Below are positions 45,858 through 57,090 of a stretch of DNA of 64,000 nt, piece after piece. The notes beneath the pieces were generated by a model, which worked only from the letters and a program-made list of their open reading frames with translations, did no database searches and was not told where the DNA came from. Each line of letters opens with the position of its first letter. Position 1 is the stretch's first letter. Both the position numbers and the translations under genes were made by a program. Source of the stretch: Adiantum capillus-veneris (Eukaryota > Streptophyta > Polypodiopsida > Polypodiales > Pteridaceae); the NCBI GenBank assembly GCA_014529385.2, contig CM043950.1:149546945-149610944 (forward strand), read 5' to 3'.

Positions 45858-45916
45858 TTGTGCAAATCCACCATTGTTCAACAACGTGCAAACTATAGTA
45901 CCCAAAATTGTACACC
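45265..45916. mobile_element. Foldback-type element with long inverted repeats
   Basis: The left arm (45265-45424) and right arm (45724-45916) are inverted repeats of about 160-190 bp. Both contain GTACAATTTTGGGTACTATAG, GGTGGAT, a CT/CA (or GT/GA) microsatellite and a TTAACAC-ATGTCA block. A ~300-bp non-coding centre separates them. The outer ends are GGCGTACAATTT and AAATTGTACACC. TTGTCA occurs directly outside both ends, but on the right it overlaps the first bases of the gypsy LTR, so the target duplication is uncertain. No coding capacity. Confidence 0.65.
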
Positions 45917-45917
45917 T

Positions 45918-47511
45918 TGTCATAATAATCAATATCTAATTCTCCTAAATGATTTTCTCATATTAAACTGGTCATTTAATGTGGGGAAGTGCCAGGGGAG
46001 AAAAAGCTAGAATATTGGTTAAGCTAGCAGACCGGCCACAGTAGGGATCCAAAGGAGGGAAAATAGGGATCCAAAGGGGGGGCCATCTGCAAAAGAGCCA
46101 TGTGCAACAATGGGCTAAAAAGACCCTAAGGTTCAGCCCATTAAGACTTCCAAAATGCTAAGGTTCCAAAATTCAAAGGTTATGTCCAAAGGTCAAACCT
46201 AGGGGAATTGGATGCTTTGTGTGTGTGAAAAAAAAAAGTCTTTGCATATCCCTACATGGGAGGGGGCGAGCCTTTCTTCTAGGGGATGAGAGAGAAAACC
46301 ACACACACACACACACACAAGCTCCCTTTACACAAAGGGAATTAGGGACACATGTCAGCTCCCTAGCCCAGATGCCCACAAGGAGTACCCAATTCCTATT
46401 GGATGGCCTTAGAGGTGGACCAATGAGAATTAGGCTAGAGTAAATCTAGTTTAATTAATTTAAAAACACTTGATAAAAGAAACAATGAGAATTAAGTCTC
46501 CTAGAAGACTATTGGACAGTCTCCCAAGGGGTCCAATGAGCATTCAGGAGCCCAATGGCTTGCCTGATTCCTATTGGCCAGGAGGCAAAGGGGTCCAATG
46601 AGAGTTTAGTTTAATTATTAAATTACCTAAAGCTCTCACAAAAGGGGAAAGAGGGACACATGTCAGAAGGCTATCACTTATGCTGCTTAATTGTGATAGA
46701 CTTGACTTGGGGAGGTTCAATGAGGGTTGAGCAAGAGCAAATAGCAAGAGGGCTCGCCCAAGAGAGAGAGGGGGATGATTTTTGCAAGGCATTATCACAC
46801 ACACACTCACACAATCTCATGTGTGAAGAAAGAGAAGACTATCTCTTCCCAAGCTTTAATGGAGAGCTCATCACCTACTCCAAGCTTGTGAGATAGAAGC
46901 CTACATCGACACACTCTTGGCTTGTGGATGCAAATCCAACCAAGATCCAAGCTTCAATGCATGCTCATCTCCTCTATCAAGCTAATTACTAAGCTAAATC
47001 TATGCTAATATGAGTGATTATGTGAGGAGATGTACATCTTTCTCGTAAGATACTCCTTTTTCCTCTCAATCTACTCTCATACCCTGCTAGCTCTCACCAT
47101 CTTCGAAGGTGTGTGAGGTCTTGGGTCTGAGAACGGGGATAATTAAAGTTGTGTTTACTAAGTGTTTTGCTTAGTGCATGAAGCTTTCATCTTCATTGCA
47201 CTAGCTAGTCTTGAAGGAACACAAAGAATTGTATTGTACAATGTCTCTCTTGATGGGAGAAACCATAATACAAAGCCTTTTGGAGGGGAGACCGGCTCCA
47301 TGCAAATCCGGTCCTCAACTGTTGTCAATAGCTTAATTTCTCTCTCTTTTGAAAGTATTGTTGATGCTATCTAACTAGGTGTTATACTTTTTGTTGCTCT
47401 CTCCACCCAAGCACTCTTGTAATTCTCATTAGGAATCTATTCTAATGAAATGCCCACTATGTTCATGCTAATTTCCGCTACACATAAGTTTTTAGACCAT
47501 TAAATGTTACA
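45918..47511 (+). repeat. Gypsy 5' LTR (1594 bp)
   Basis: It begins TGTCATAATAATC and ends TGTTACA immediately before the primer binding site. The start and the first ~850 bp match 62102-62957, and the whole matches the minus-strand LTR at 29145-30682. Short (CA)n runs occur inside (for example 46302-46318). Confidence 0.93.
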
Positions 47512-47512
47512 T

Positions 47513-47524
47513 TGGTATCAGAGC
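47513..47524 (+). promoter_or_regulatory. Gypsy primer binding site
   Basis: TGGTATCAGAGC, the perfect complement of the initiator tRNA-Met 3' end, one base after the LTR. Confidence 0.95.
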
Positions 47525-47920
47525 ACAAGGTTTCTCTTTTCTTCCTCAAGAAGGGAGGTCCTCAAGCTAGCTATAAATGGTTGGTATTATTAATTGCCTG
47601 TGAGTAAGTAGAATAGGGATTTTTCAGCCTTGCAGTGCGCCTACCTTTGTGCAGTTAACGGGGCATCACCGTCGAGAGCTATGGTCTTAATAGTGGAGTC
47701 CTATGGGGCTTGTTAACCACTATTGAGCTATTAGAAGCTTGACATGAGCCGGTGCTGTTTTGGTGTCGAAAGACCCTCTCTTCTATTCCTTGCAATTAAT
47801 GGTATTTGAGCCGCGGGTACAGTAGCTTGAGTGATTTTTCTAAAGGGGTAAAGAGGAGTAGCAACTAGGGCTTGAAGTGCCAAAGTACACCTAAAAAGTT
47901 TACACCTAAACATTGTTAGA

Positions 47921-49921
47921 ATGGCTGACAATAGCAAAGAGAGTGAAATTAATGTTGATAACTTTGATTTTGCTCATGAGCAAGCTACTAATGATGCTTC
48001 AATGCTTGTTAACTATCTTGTTTCTAGGCTTCAACAAGCCATGGGCAATCCATCTCTCCAAAGTGAAGTGCAACGGCAGCTCCGTGCTCATGGGATTCTC
48101 CAAGCTTATCACCATGACGAGAGAACACCTAGGAAGCCTCCTTGTGAGACTCCCAAAAGAGGTCTCTCTCCGATTCGGGAAGAAGAAGAGAATCCATACG
48201 AAGGGCTCAAGAATTTATTTCTTGATGATGCATCTCCTTCCCAAAGGAGAACTCAAGAGCCTCCATCGAAGGAACGAGAAAAAAGTGAGTCTCCTGCCAC
48301 CTCGGCGGAGATAGCTCCACGAAGACGGCGGGCTAAACACTCTCCATCACCACCGAAGCGGAGAAGACCATCACACTCTTCTCCACGCCATAATTCAAAG
48401 AGGGATGATAAAAAGCAAGAGAAGAAAAAGGCGAGAAAGAGCACACCCTCTTCTCCATCTTCTTCATCCTCTTCCTCTTATGAAAGTGATGGTGAAGACA
48501 ACGAAGATCAAGACAAGAAAAAGGCGAGAAAGAGGTCACCCTCTTCTCCACCTTCTTCAAATTCTTCACCTTCTGAAGAAAGTGATGGTGCAACCTTTGA
48601 ACCATCAAAAAGAAGAGGCCATAGGAAATCCTATGCTGCATGGAAGAGGTCATCCAAGCTGAAGAAATTCAAAGAGGGAGGGAAGAGCATCTCTTTCCTT
48701 ACCTATGATGGTACCTTTGGTGCTATGGACAAAGTCTTGGCCTTTATCCAGCAATTTGATGCGGAGTTTGGAGATGAGGGCTTCACGGAGTCCTCTAAGC
48801 TACGCCATGTAGCTATGCACTTTCAAAAGTCTGCCAAGCAATGGTGGTCTAGCCTACGAGCCAACGGTGAAGCTCCATGAACATGGAAAGCTTTAAGAGC
48901 TTCCATTATGAAGCAATTTTTGACCACCAATGCCAAAGACAAAGTACTCACCGAATGGCGAAGCTTAAAGCTCTCTCCCAATGAATCCATCCACAAATAT
49001 GTAGACAAGTTTTGGGACCTACAACTCAAAGCCACTGTCTTTAAAAAGTTGGATTTTGGAGAGCAAAAGCAACAATTTTGTGCGGGCTTAACCGAAGAAA
49101 TGGCGGAGTATGTCAACTCCCAAAGGCCACGTACCATATCGGCGGTAATACACCATACTATGGTGGCCTCACGAATCAATTTCCAAACGGGAGCTAAAAG
49201 AAATAATAAGCCCCCGGAAAACAAGGGTTCCAATGAGCCTAAGGGGAAGGACAATATCCAAAAGTCTCCTAAGGGAAACTCCAACAAAGCTAAAGAGAAG
49301 GGAGTTTACAAAGTTAAGATCAAACTCTCTCCTGAAGAGCTTGAGCGTTATCGCAAGGATAACCGGTGTTTCAAGTGCGGCGAACAAGGGCATGCGTACC
49401 GCGCTTGTCCCCAAAAGAACAACCGCCAAGATCCTCCTAGAGCTTCCTTGGTTGAAATCCAAGAGGAGGAGACTCACCAAACTCATCACAAAGGATCTCC
49501 TCTATGCCATGCTTGGGGAAAGGTAAGAGAACATGATGCTTTTATTCTCTTTGACCCTGGTTCTACTCACAATTTTATATCTATAGAGTTGGCCACCAAG
49601 CTAGGCATACAATCCTACGAAATGGGAGATGTCCTACCTGCAGATAGTGCCTTCAAGGGGCAAGAAGCTTCAGTCACTCCCTTAATCGGGAAATTGAGGC
49701 TTCATGTCCAAGGCTATGTGGACAAAGAGGACTTCTTTATCTCTCCTCTCAAGCATGAGGATGTAATCCTAGGGGCACCATGGTTTGACTGCCTGGCTGC
49801 CGATGTTAAATTTCTTGAAAGGAGAATTTCCTGTAAGTTCAGGGAAAAAGATATGTATATAGATGCTAAGGAAATGGGTAACGCTATCCCCATTGTACAT
49901 ACACCAGCTTTCAACAAGTAA
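47921..49921 (+). pseudogene. Gypsy gag-protease region
   Basis: The ATG at 47921 opens a frame of 667 codons broken by one internal TGA at 48878 and ended by TAA at 49919. The N-terminus (NVDNFDFAHEQATND) is shared with the third copy. Next is a ~110-residue linker rich in Lys, Arg, Ser and acidic residues (KKKARKRSPSSPPSS, with a repeated unit). Then comes the capsid domain (KQWWSSLRANGEAP, WRSLKLSPNESIHKYVDKF), then zinc knuckle CFKCGEQGHAYRAC near 49366, then the aspartic protease (FILFDPGSTHNFIS, active-site Asp) near 49540 and a GAPWFDC segment. The TGA after GEAP most likely replaces CGA and the terminal TAA replaces CAA. The frame continues into reverse transcriptase, so the intact element had one gag-pol frame. 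Confidence 0.88.
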
Positions 49922-49990
49922 ATAAAGAGCTCTATTTCCGTGTACATGATTTTTGTTAAAGATTCTCAAAATGAACCTAATGCTTTATAA

Positions 49991-51009
49991 AACGAAAATA
50001 AAAGCAACCAAAAGGAATTAGAGTTATCCAATTTTCTCAAGGGGTTTCAAGATGTTTTTATTGACGACATCCCTTGTGAGCTACCTCCTAAACGAGGTAA
50101 TGATAACCATGCAATTGAACTTCTTCAAGGAAGTTCACCGCCTAACAAACCTCCTTATAGAGTTTCTCAAGCTCAACAAGAGGAGATTATGCGGCAAGTG
50201 CATGAGTTAGTTGAGAAGGGCATGGTTAAGCCTAGCTCATCTCCATTTTGCTCACCGGTGCTATTAGTGCAAAAGAAAGATGGCACATATCGTATGTGTG
50301 TCGACTATAGAGCACTAAATAGGATCACTATCAAGAATAGGTTTCCCGTTCCACGGGTGGAAGACCTATTTGATAAGCTACAAGGATCGACCTACTTCAG
50401 TAGGATTGACCTAAAAAGTGGCTATCATCAAATAAGGATAGTTGATCAAGATATTGTAAAGACCGCATTTTGCACCACATTTGGTCTTTACGAATACATT
50501 GTCATGCCTTTTGGCTTGACCAATGCACCAGCCACATTCAACCGCTTGATGGAGAAGCTGTTCCGGCCTCATCGAACCTTCACTGGAGTGTTCTTTGATG
50601 ATATTATCATCTACTCTAATTCATTAGACAAACACAAGCAACACCTCTAGGTAATATTTCAAGTTTTGAGAGAGAATAAACTTTATGTTAATCGAAAGAA
50701 AAGTGATTTTTTCTTGCAAGAGATTCAGTATTTAGGTCACATTATCTCTCAAGATGGCATCCAAATGGATCCATCAAAGTTAGAGGTAATAAAAGGATGG
50801 CCTAAACCAAGGAATCTTCATGAGCTAAGAAGCTTTATAGGTATGTGTGCATACTATAGACGCTTCATAGAAAAGTTCTCACAAATTGCGGGACCATTAC
50901 ATGACCTAACAAGAAAAGCGTTAGGTATACATGGCCTGCTAAGGAGAACAATGCTTTCAAAAAGCTTAAAGAAAAGCTTATCTCTCAACCTATGCTTACA
51001 CTATCGGAT
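49991..51009 (+). pseudogene. Gypsy reverse transcriptase, interrupted by CACTA
   Basis: Same frame as gag-protease. Motifs in order are [66 protein letters not shown] and the catalytic VFFDDIIIYS near 50592. A TAG at 50648 interrupts where the second gypsy copy has His, and a 1-nt change near 50925 shifts the frame of KENNAF... The thumb continues (LGHIISQDGIQMDPSKLEV) until the CACTA insertion after the codon for Asp in LTLSD at 51009. Reverse transcriptase would copy the element RNA in cytoplasmic particles. It is inactive here. Confidence 0.92.
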
Positions 51010-51056
51010 CACTACAAGAGGCTATTCATATTAGCGACGCTCAAAAAAAAAAAATC

Positions 51057-51118
51057 CCGGCGTCGCTATGAGCGTCGCAAATTTACTTGTAAATTTGCGA
51101 CGCTCATAGCGACGCCGG
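51057..51118. repeat. Perfect 29-bp hairpin at the CACTA 5' subterminus
   Basis: The arms 51057-51085 and 51090-51118 are perfect inverted complements around a CTTG loop. Each arm contains CGTCGCTA and GCGTCGC motifs, the same core that is arrayed at the 3' end. In En/Spm elements, subterminal repeats are the binding sites of the TNPA protein; that role here is inferred. Confidence 0.95.
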
Positions 51119-51235
51119 CTGGGCTAAAAAAAATAACAAAGAGCGCCCAAAAACTCAGATCTCAGATCTGAGATTTTCGGCGCCCTCAAGCAAGGAGCAG
51201 GTAACGCTCTCCCTCTCTCTCTCTCTCTTTCTTCT

Positions 51236-51275
<40 letters not shown>

Positions 51276-51346
51276 AGAGGAAGGAGATCCAGGTATGCTC
51301 CTTCCCTCTCCTCACTCTCATGTTCCCTTCCCCTCTTTCTCTCTCC

Positions 51347-51378
<32 letters not shown>

Positions 51379-51385
51379 TAGTGTT

Positions 51386-51435
<50 letters not shown>

Positions 51436-52541
51436 TACAAACATAAACAAAAACGCACACACACATACATAAACAAAGAATGCACACACATTGAGAGAGG
51501 AAAAGAGAGAGAGAGCATGCATAAACAAAAAACGCACACATTGAGAGAGGAAAAGAGAGAGAGAGCATGCATAAACAAAAAACGCACACATTGAGAGAGG
51601 AAAAGAGAGAGAAAACATGCATAAACAAAAAAACGCACACACATTGAGAGAGAAAGAGAGAGAAACTAATTTAACGTCGTAGGAAACTAATTAAAATTAA
51701 AAGACCTAAAGATCTAGCCGACGAGGAGTTGAACTCAAGACCTATTATTCAAGAGGGAAATGGCATAGCCAATCTATCATACTTGGCATGGGTGATAGAA
51801 AGGTTATACCATTTATCTCTTTTTATTGGCACACACATCCACACACGCGCACACACACAAGAAGAAGAGAGTTATAACGTCGTAGGAAACTATCCTAAAA
51901 GACGTTAAAGATTAGGTTAGATGTAGACTTACGTTAAATTAGATTTAGGTTTATTTAAGTTAAATTAGATTAGATTTAGGTTTATTTTTAGTTAGATTTA
52001 CGTTTATTTATGCTAGATTTAGATTTACGTTATATTAGATTAGATTTAGGTCTCCATAGACTGCGATGCCTGCATGAAGCGGGTGAAGAAAGCCCTCAAT
52101 GGAATATAGGGTATTGTTGCCTTCACTCATGGTGGGCTCCGTCGATCCAAAAGTACTGGTGAAATGTCTTCAGAAGATAGGGAAGAAGGTGGATCTTCAG
52201 GGCGGCAAGAGTCACTACATCCCCGACAATGACCATCTAGACAACCTCTAGTCATTCAACAGCAACTTCAAAGTTAGTAACAAGAGCAAGAACGATCCAA
52301 AGGGCCAATTGCTGTCGTCAGATGTGGATGGAGATGAAGCAGCGTCACCGCCGGAAGTTAACTCTCACATCTTTAGTGATGAGAATGCCAACTCTTGCCG
52401 AGTTATGTGAAAAATTATGTGTTAAATCAATTTTAAGGTTCTTATAATCCCTGTTAGTTTAGTTCTTTGTTTTTAATATAACATAATTTACGTTAGATTT
52501 AGATTTATGTTATATTAGATTAGACTTAGGTTTATTTAGGT

Positions 52542-52598
<57 letters not shown>

Positions 52599-52998
52599 AG
52601 AAGAAGAGAGTTTTAACGTCGTAGGAAACTATCCCAAAAGACGTTAAAGATTAGGTTAGATGTAGACTTACGTTAAATTAGATTTAGGTTTATTTTTAGT
52701 TAGATTTACGCTTATTTACATTAGATCGAGTCCACGCAAGAATTACTTACGGTTTAGGGTTTAGAGTTAGACGAACAGTGAAAAGATGTTAAGATGCTGT
52801 GAAGTGCTACAGCTAGAGAAGAGGCAAAGGGGTTTTGTCCACTACATGCAGTATCATGTAGACGTGGGTCTGTAGATTTCTTGTATCCACAAATATAGGT
52901 ATTGACCAATAAAGACGAGATTATAACCCGGTGGTTCTGATCTCCGTGCACCTCTAGACCGAGGTGTGCGGGGATTGGACATGACTAGAGAATGTGAG

Positions 52999-53058
<60 letters not shown>

Positions 53059-53120
53059 GACGAAGAATGCCAATAGAATATTAAATTTGTTGTCCAGGTT
53101 ATAAGATTTTTATCCTCATT
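51119..53120 (+). other. CACTA 5' leader with microsatellites
   Basis: No gene is seen. It holds an AGATCTGAG block, (CT)n and (CA)n at 51205-51272, a (CT)n(CA)n/(GA)n inverted pair at 51340-51435, three GA-rich repeat units (51475-51650), the block shared with 1-838, a (CA)n tract at 52547-52592 and a (GA)n tract at 53003-53056. It likely carries the promoter and 5' UTR of the transposase gene. Confidence 0.6.
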
Positions 53121-56100
53121 ATGAGTAGTGACGAAGATGTGGGACCGTCCAACCGAAACACCTATCTCTCAACGAGGGTCTTATGTCCTTGTAATCAATG
53201 CAAGCATGCTGTGCGACGGACAAGACGTGTTTCTTTGCAGCACGTTCGCGAATTTGGCGAGTTCGATCCATCTATTATAGATCGAGTTGTTGCCAATTAT
53301 AACTCGTCGGACTTTGACGCTGGCCAACAAGCAACAATCTTGCAACCCAATAGACGTGTTCGCAGGCGCTTTGGTCAAGCAGCATATGTGAGGATGATCA
53401 TGCAGAGCACATTCCCAACGAGGCAATGTTTGAGCCCGAGATTGATGAAATGATCGAGACGATCATGGATTCAGAAAGGCTTATCTATGATGATATGAAA
53501 AGTGAAGCCGATACGCCATTGTATAATGGAGCACGTATGTCTAGATTGAAAGCACTCCTGGTTCTTCTCAACATGCATGCAAAGTTTGGATGGAGTGACA
53601 CTAGCGTCACAGCGCTTTTCAGGTGATCTATTACAATTAGTTTACTTTAATAAAACTCTAAATGTATAATGATCTGATAGATTTTTACACGACTGTATCG
53701 TATTTTTATGTTGTGTAGATTGCTTAAAGAGCACATACTACCAGCTGACAATGTGATGCCAGATTCCCGAGATGAAGCAAGAAAGATTTTGCGAAACTTG
53801 GGGATGGATTACAATTCTATCCACGCTTGTCCTAATGACTGCATTCTTTTAAGAGGGGAATACATAGACATGGAGAAGTGTCCGAAATGTGATTCCGAAA
53901 GATATCGAGTAGATCTCCACGGGACAAAAATTCCACAAAAGGTTTTGTGACATTTTCCTCTGCTTCCTCGCATCAAGCATTTCTTCGAATGTAAGTCCAT
54001 TGCCGCCCTAGCATCATGGCATGAGGAGAATAAATCTTTGGATGGTGTGCTACGAATTCCTGCAGATTGCGCAGCCTGGAAACATATAGATGAAACATGG
54101 TCGGATTTTGCCAGGGAAGCTCGAAATTTGCGCTTAGGCTTGGCTATGGATGGCGTAAATCCATTTGGTCAAAGATCAACATCTTATAGTGTATGGCCCG
54201 TTGTCATCGTCAACTACAGCATTCCCCCGTGGTTGCCTACAAAGAAGGGGCACCTATGGCTAAGCTTGATTGTGCCAGGGCAATATAAAGTGGAGAATAT
54301 GGATGTGTATCTTCGTCCACTATTGGAAGAGCTACAACAATTGTGGATTGGCATAGAGGTGGTGGATATGAGCCGACACGCAGGACGACGGAATGCTTTG
54401 ATCAGAGGCATTTTAATGTGGACCATGCATGACTATCTTGGGCTAACAGAATGCTCAGGTGATCTTTTGACACTCCTCACTCAGACACTGTAAATCTTGT
54501 TTTTTCCCATAGTTGATCTATTATCATGTGTATACATGCAGGGCTTCAAACAAGCGGATACAGAGCATGTGTCACATGTGGACCTAGGCTGAATGCACGT
54601 AGGGCTCCCTCACTGAAGAAGCAAATCTACGAAGGTCATCAAGCGTATCTTCCAGAGAATCATGTGTTACGCGATGGCTTTTTGGGAAGAGAGCCACCAA
54701 GGATGTCTGCACAAGCATGGTTAGAGCAGAAGGAGATGTGCGATGACGGATTGCCTCCAGGGATGAAGAGACTATCTCTATGGTACGAGTTACCATACTG
54801 GCCCCGACTCATGATCAATCACTTGCTCGATCCAATGCACATATTCAAGAATGTGGGTAATCTACTATGGGACCATCTGACCGGCAAGAAAGATACTTTG
54901 GGAGCCAGAGTTGACCTTAGAAATGTGGATCGTATGGAGCAATATTGGCCGCAAACAGCGTCTGATGGATCGATAAAACTCCCTAAAGCACCATGGATTT
55001 TCACAGGAGCCCAAGAGCGCAAAGTAAAAGAGACCATTCGATCTTTGCGGACCCCCACTGGCGTAATGCACTCGCTCCGAACGTGTTTTACTAAAGAAGG
55101 AAAGCTTACCGGTTTGAAGTCACACGATTGGCATAAAATGTGTCAGGTACGTTCATAGTGGACTTTAATATCATTGCATAAAATGTGGACTTTAATATCA
55201 TTGCTGCACATACTTTAGAGTTTATTTTACCGGTTGCCATTGAGGGATGTTTGTCTCTCGACATCCGTAACACAATCTACAAACTTGCAAAGCTGGTGCA
55301 ATGGATCTCACAAAAGGAGATCAACGTAGACTCCATACCATTCGCCAAACTAAATGTTGCGGAGCTTGTGTGCATGTTTGAGAAACATTTTCCTACTACC
55401 ATGCTAACCATCCAGGTGCATCTTCTTGTTCACATAGTTGATGAGGTGGAAATAGCTGGCACAGTTCATTCCAGATGGATGTTCTTCTTAGAACGTTTCA
55501 TGAAAACGCTTAAGGGATATGTGCATCAAAAGGCACGTCCGGAGGGTAGCATGGCAGAAGGTTGGTTGGTATCAGAGTCCCTAGTGTACATTGGAGAGTG
55601 GCTAGACGGATTTGATAAAGCCCGGGACACGCTATGGCAAACCATAGATGATGAGTGCATATCTGGGATTGTCATGTGCAATCTCGGTGTTGAGAAGAAG
55701 ATGACGGAAGATCTAGAGGCTAAAATCAACCGATTTTGCATGCTTCACAATCCAGTGATGCAAAAGTGGATTTCACAATATGAGGATGCAAAGCAAGAGC
55801 GACAAAGGGCACGAATCGAGTGGAGACGGGGAAGACGACCACCGATGCACTATCCGACGGTTCTGGAGAGCCTACCAACATTCATGAGCTTAAGATGGTT
55901 GCACAACCAATTGAAAAGTGCACAACAATGCGGTGACGAAGTGACTGAGGAAGAGTGGGAGTAGTCTCGGGGTTGCGCGACCAAGGTAAGTTTGCAATGT
56001 ATGACTAGCTAGTGACTTTATTTCTAAACGTTTGAATGGCCACTCATAATCTTTGTTCGTTGTAGTATAAGTCATACACAGCAGCATGGTGTAAAGGTCG

Positions 56101-56818
56101 ACATTTTAGGGTGGAACGGATCGACAAAAAGCGTTTTACTCAAGATTGTGGAATCATGGCAAAATTTGAACAGTCTAGTCAACGACGTTCCTCTGATGCA
56201 GATCCTGTGGTGGCGGAACTCACTTACTTCGGCACGCTACAAGAGATTTTGAGGATCGATTACAGAGGATTTTTTGTCGACTTGTTCGACGTGCAATGGT
56301 TCAAGATAATCATGGAGGGTCGCAACGCTACTGTGCGTAGAGGAGAGTCTGGTTTTCTTGAGGTGGATTCTACTAAGAAATGGACTGACCTAAGAGACAC
56401 TTTCGTACTACCCGAGCATTGTGAACAAGTAAGTATGTAAATAGTTAACATCCCCCTTTTACAAGTTATGTGCTTGAAAGCTCTCATGTAAGTTATGTGG
56501 CTCTGGCAGGTAATATTTCATCCTACAAAGTCTACATCAAACTGGTGGTACGTCATAGAGGTAGCCCCTCGTAGTGCAAGGACGTATGAAGGCTACCATG
56601 TGCCAATCACAACGGCATCAATGGAGGAGATCAGAGAAGATGCTCAATCAGAAGCCGCTGCGGTGGTGCCAGACGAGCATCAAGATGCTACTACTCTATA
56701 TGGGGTGCATGGAGAGGAGCTACAAAATGAAACAGAGGCTATGTGTTTAAACGGAGAGCTCTATATAGATATAGGAAGTTATGCTGAGTTATGCGAGGAT
56801 GAGAGAGAGATCTCTTAA
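53121..56818 (+). pseudogene. TNP2-like CACTA transposase (6 exons, broken)
   Basis: The exons that keep the frame are 53121-53622, 53719-54458, 54542-55146, 55221-55985, 56066-56428 and 56510-56818, all with GT-AG borders. Domains in order: an N-terminal Cys motif (LCPCNQC, transposon-associated domain); the TNP2 core with IDMEKCPKCDSERYR, AMDGVNPFG, WPVVIVNYSIPPWLPTKKGH and LLDPMHIFKNVGNLLWDHL; then a DUF4218-like region (FILPVAIEGCLS, VHLLVHIVDEVEIAG); then a DUF4216-like region (ELTYFGTLQEILRIDY, NWWYVIEVAPR). It would cut and join element ends in the nucleus. Defects are a ~31-bp deletion near 53393 (frameshift; the segment is present in the copy at 20.5 kb), a TGA at 53948 in KVL-HFP where Arg is expected, and a TAG at 55962. 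The second gene downstream is open. Confidence 0.9.
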
Positions 56819-57090
56819 AGCCACAAATATTGTATTTGAACAATTTTGCTCCCTGTTGTAAAAGCTCTAGCTCTCTAAGTACCTTCCATGGTGTATAACG
56901 CTCTTTTCTACTCGCGCTCACATCTTTTGATTGAAAATTCTGAGTTTTCGACTTGCCTCTTCTATCACTCAATTCATTGCGTCATTGTATTTATATGCGT
57001 CATTACGTCATTGTATTTAATGGTCTTTGCGTCATTGTCTACTCTATTCATTCAATATTAAGTTTAAATATTCGTGTGTTTAATGCAGGT

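Noticed and set aside
51475-51650. Regularly spaced GA-rich units as a CRISPR-like array
   Set aside because: This is plant nuclear DNA. The units are tandem copies within a transposon leader with no unique spacers.
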